Below, piece after piece: positions 4,516 through 6,334 of a stretch of 6,334 nucleotides of DNA (positions are counted from its first letter, which is position 1; the number at the start of each line of letters is the position of its first letter). The stretch is from an uncultured Ruminococcus sp. (lineage in GTDB: Bacteria; Bacillota; Clostridia; Oscillospirales; Ruminococcaceae), in NCBI GenBank assembly GCA_937907215.1, contig CALESG010000011.1, forward strand, positions 1-6,334, written 5' to 3'. A program made the position numbers and the translations under genes. Under the pieces are notes generated by a model, which did no database searches, had not been told where the DNA came from, and saw only the letters and a program-made list of their open reading frames with translations.

Positions 4516-4775
4516 ATCATGAAGAAAAGAAAGAAAAGATCAATACATACAGGAGCTTTTATGCTGCTAGCGGCGCTGTTTATCGTGCTTCTGATAGCAA
4601 ATGTTCTGAAGTACAATCTCATTATTATAGCCTGAGAGATCGTGTTCGGCAGATGCTATTCGAGGGTACATCTACTGTAAGAATAGTCAGAGAAATAAAA
4701 AATGACAAGTTTTGCACAGGTGCGCAAAAGAAACGTATATTGAGCGAACTTCATTTAAAAGGAAAGGAAAATTAA
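4512..4775 (+). CDS. Unknown basic phage protein (87 residues)
   Basis: The GTG start at 4512 overlaps the preceding stop (GTGA). An AGAAAGGA site (4496-4502) stands 9 nt upstream. The 87-residue product is basic and mostly helical (NHEEKKEKINTYRSFY..., RVRQMLFEGTSTVRIVREI, QKKRILSELHLKGKEN). The piece MLFEGTSTVRIVREI followed by a basic helix hints at a small DNA-binding fold, but there is no clear match to a known family. It belongs to the coupled early-gene run, one base apart from the next start. Confidence 0.7.
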   Translation: MNHEEKKEKINTYRSFYAASGAVYRASDSKCSEVQSHYYSLRDRVRQMLFEGTSTVRIVREIKNDKFCTGAQKKRILSELHLKGKEN

Positions 4776-4776
4776 A

Positions 4777-4926
4777 ATGGATCTCGTTATAACTATCATA
4801 GTATCTCTTTCAATATTTTTAGGATTGAGATATTACCTTCACCGAACGGGTTATTACTATCACAGCAAGTATGACCGCAGAAAGCAGAGAAAAAATAAAA
4901 ATCCCCACACCGGCGGCAACCGATAA
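4777..4926 (+). CDS. Small single-pass membrane protein (49 residues)
   Basis: AAAGGAAA (4759-4766) lies about 10 nt before the ATG, one base after the preceding stop. The 49-residue product has one N-terminal membrane helix (residues 3-18, LVITIIVSLSIFLGLR), then a Tyr-rich stretch (YYLHRTGYYYHSKY) and a strongly basic tail (DRRKQRKNKN). By the positive-inside rule the tail is cytoplasmic. Function is unknown. The last codons overlap the hairpin at 4902-4932. Confidence 0.65.
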   Translation: MDLVITIIVSLSIFLGLRYYLHRTGYYYHSKYDRRKQRKNKNPHTGGNR

Positions 4927-4932
4927 TGGGGA
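4902..4932 (+). terminator. Stem-loop at the end of the membrane-protein gene (weak terminator or attenuator)
   Basis: TCCCCA (4902-4907) pairs with TGGGGA (4927-4932), and an inner CGG/CCG pair (4911-4913 with 4920-4922) closes a CGGCAA loop. What follows is A-rich rather than a T tract, so intrinsic termination is doubtful. It covers the stop codon of the upstream gene and could protect or separate transcripts. Confidence 0.35.
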
Positions 4933-4951
4933 CTAAGAAAATTATTTACAA

Positions 4952-4969
4952 GCCTATTATACCATAGGC
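4952..4969 (+). promoter_or_regulatory. Palindrome upstream of the exonuclease gene
   Basis: GCCTAT and ATAGGC (6 bp each) flank TATACC. The palindrome ends 2 nt before the AAAGGA ribosome binding site (4972-4977). It could act as an operator or as an RNA hairpin influencing translation of the downstream gene; there is no direct evidence for either. Confidence 0.3.
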
Positions 4970-4988
4970 GGAAAGGAATGTCAAGAAA

Positions 4989-5789
4989 ATGGAAGAAAAA
5001 AGAATGACAAACGCAGAATATCATGCACATCATGCTATATCAAAATCAGACCTTGATGCAGTACATCGTTCTCCTATGCACTATCTTTATCGCAGGGAGC
5101 ATCCTCAGCAGCAAACTACTCCGGCACTGCTTACAGGTTCAGTGATACACAAGATGGTGCTTTAGCCTGAAACATTTGCTGAGGAATACATAGAAGCACC
5201 TGCTATTGACCGACGTACTAAAGCAGGCAAAGAAGAATATGCAGCATTTGAGCAGGAAGCAGCAGGGAAAATTATTGTTCCAAAAGAAATGATAACTTTA
5301 TCCGTAAATATTGCCGAAGCTGTAAGTCACCATAAAACAGCACGTGCACTTTTGTCAGGAGGCAAAGCTGAAACTTCTCATTTTTGGACTGATATTCGCA
5401 CAGGTTTGGAGTGTAAGTGTCGTCCGGATTATTTGAGAAGCGGTTTCTGCGTAGACCTTAAAACAACGCAGAATGCATCCCCGGAGGCTTTTGAAAAGGC
5501 TGCATACAACTATCGCTATTATGTTCAGGCACACTGGTATCTGCATGGTCTTAAACAATGCGATATTTCAGATGCTGAGGATTTTGTATTTATAGCTGTA
5601 GAAAAGGAACCACCTTATGCAGTTGCCGTGTACTTTGCAGATGATCTTATGCTGTCTCTCGGCGAAATGGAAGCAAGATCAGACCTTGATCTTCTTTCAG
5701 CATGCATACATGCTGGATTATACCACGGATATGAAGAAAACATACAACCTTTAAGTCTGCCTAAATGGGCAGCAAGAGAAATTATGTAA
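4989..5789 (+). pseudogene. Phage PD-(D/E)XK exonuclease (RecE C-terminal/DUF3799-like), interrupted by an in-frame TAG
   Basis: AAAGGA (4972-4977) precedes ATG 4989. The frame runs 266 codons to TAA 5787-5789 but has TAG at codon 59 (5163-5165), in HKMVL-stop-PETFAEEY, where family members usually have E or Q. The sequence resembles phage 5'-3' exonucleases used for recombination: an N-terminal SKSDLDAVHRSPMHY and GSVIHKMVL with the family's conserved His, then the nuclease core GLECKCRPD (D147), CVDLKTT (D156, K158) and YYVQAHWYL (Q180). Only 58 residues would be made from the first start. An internal ATG at 5289 could give the 166-residue core, but without the N-terminal His motif and with no clear ribosome binding site. 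It is followed by a candidate annealing protein. Inactivation by one point mutation is most likely; readthrough is possible. Confidence 0.75.
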
Positions 5790-5810
5790 TAAATAAAGGA
5801 GTATATAATT

Positions 5811-6334
5811 ATGGCAGAATATGAGATCATGCAGAATCCATTTGGAACTGCTAAAAAACACGAGAATATTAACCAGGGTGTTATTGAGATAGAATCGAGT
5901 AAGGCTGTTGCGGAAGCACAAGGTAAGCTTGTGATTGCTAAGAGATTTCCACGGGACGAGTTTGCGGCATTTGAAAAACTTATGAATGCCTGCTCAAGGC
6001 AAAGTCTTGCAGAAAAAGCTATCTATTCATATCCCAGAAGTGGAAACAATATTACAGGTCCGTCCATTCGCCTTGCTGAAGAAGCTGCAAGATGCTGGGG
6101 TAACGTAGATTTTGGCGTTAAGGAACTATCTCAGAAGGAGGGAGAATCAGAGATGATGGCATACTGTTGGGATATGGAAACAAACGTTATGTCCAGTCAG
6201 CAGTTTGTGGTGCATCATGTGATGGATACTAAAAAAGGAGTTAAAAAGTTAACAGAACAGCGTGATATTTATGAGAATAACGCAAATATGGCAGGCAGAC
6301 GACTTCGTGCGAGAATACTTGCTATTCTTCCGCC
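5811..6334 (+). CDS. Phage protein, candidate single-strand annealing/recombination protein (3' end cut by the window)
   Basis: AAAGGAG (5795-5801) lies 9 nt before the ATG. At least 174 residues are present, running off the right edge. The protein resembles a family found widely in Firmicutes prophages and usually left as hypothetical: AVAEAQGKLVIAKRFPRDE, ACSRQSLAEKAIYSYPR, GPSIRLAEEAARCWGN, the beta-hairpin region GESEMMAYCWDMETN, and RDIYENNAN-AGRRLRARILAILP. It directly follows the exonuclease gene, 21 nt away, which is the usual order of a phage exonuclease and its ssDNA-annealing partner. That makes an annealing or recombination role plausible, but the role is inferred from context. 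I do not see diagnostic RecT/Bet, Erf or Rad52 motifs that I could name. Confidence 0.7.
   Translation, partial: MAEYEIMQNPFGTAKKHENINQGVIEIESSKAVAEAQGKLVIAKRFPRDEFAAFEKLMNACSRQSLAEKAIYSYPRSGNNITGPSIRLAEEAARCWGNVDFGVKELSQKEGESEMMAYCWDMETNVMSSQQFVVHHVMDTKKGVKKLTEQRDIYENNANMAGRRLRARILAILP

Noticed and set aside
5615..5830. Minus-strand open frame under the end of the nuclease gene
   Set aside because: Antisense to conserved nuclease sequence and the next gene's start; no protein-like features.

Overview
The window looks like the left part of an integrated temperate phage (prophage) of a low-GC Gram-positive host, most likely a gut Clostridia relative (Ruminococcus/Lachnospiraceae type). The grounds are AT-rich DNA, strong AGGAGG-type ribosome binding sites, sigma-A-like TTGACN/TATAAT promoters, and an ImmR/ImmA-type switch next to an ORF6N-KilAC antirepressor. 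The host assignment is inference. No integrase, attachment site or structural gene is present; the right edge cuts a gene.

Layout: (1) Positions 1-241 hold no gene. They contain two degenerate palindromes about 60 nt apart that resemble type I-E CRISPR repeats, then a strong promoter for a 116-residue unknown protein (242-592, +). (2) Positions 582-1492 (-) encode two unknown proteins, overlapping by 14 nt. The upstream one appears to have lost an N-terminal membrane anchor through a one-base change in a 7-base homopolymer. (3) Positions 1613-2543 (-) hold the lysogeny pair: an ImmA/IrrE metalloprotease and an XRE repressor. (4) Positions 2544-2709 are the control region: back-to-back promoters with 13-bp TAAC-N5-GTTA operators lying on them. 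(5) Positions 2710-3709 (+) encode a Cro-like XRE protein overlapping an ORF6N-KilAC antirepressor. (6) Positions 3710-4216 are unusual: two related hairpins with a compensatory pair change, a small gene that reads well only across two frames, several further hairpins, and a tRNA-like element lacking a normal anticodon arm. (7) Positions 4217-4926 (+) are a tight run of four small phage genes, the last with one membrane segment. (8) Positions 4989-5789 (+) encode a PD-(D/E)XK exonuclease-like protein interrupted by an in-frame TAG. It is followed by a cut-off gene (5811 to the edge) that by context may encode the partner single-strand annealing/recombination protein.

Logic: the repressor would hold both divergent promoters through the shared operators. 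After DNA damage ImmA would cleave it, and the right promoter would then express Cro, the antirepressor, the small early genes and the recombination module. Several lesions occur within 4 kb (homopolymer shifts, a shortened tRNA-like gene, a nonsense codon). They point either to a decaying prophage or to homopolymer errors in the assembly; the TAG is harder to explain as a sequencing error.
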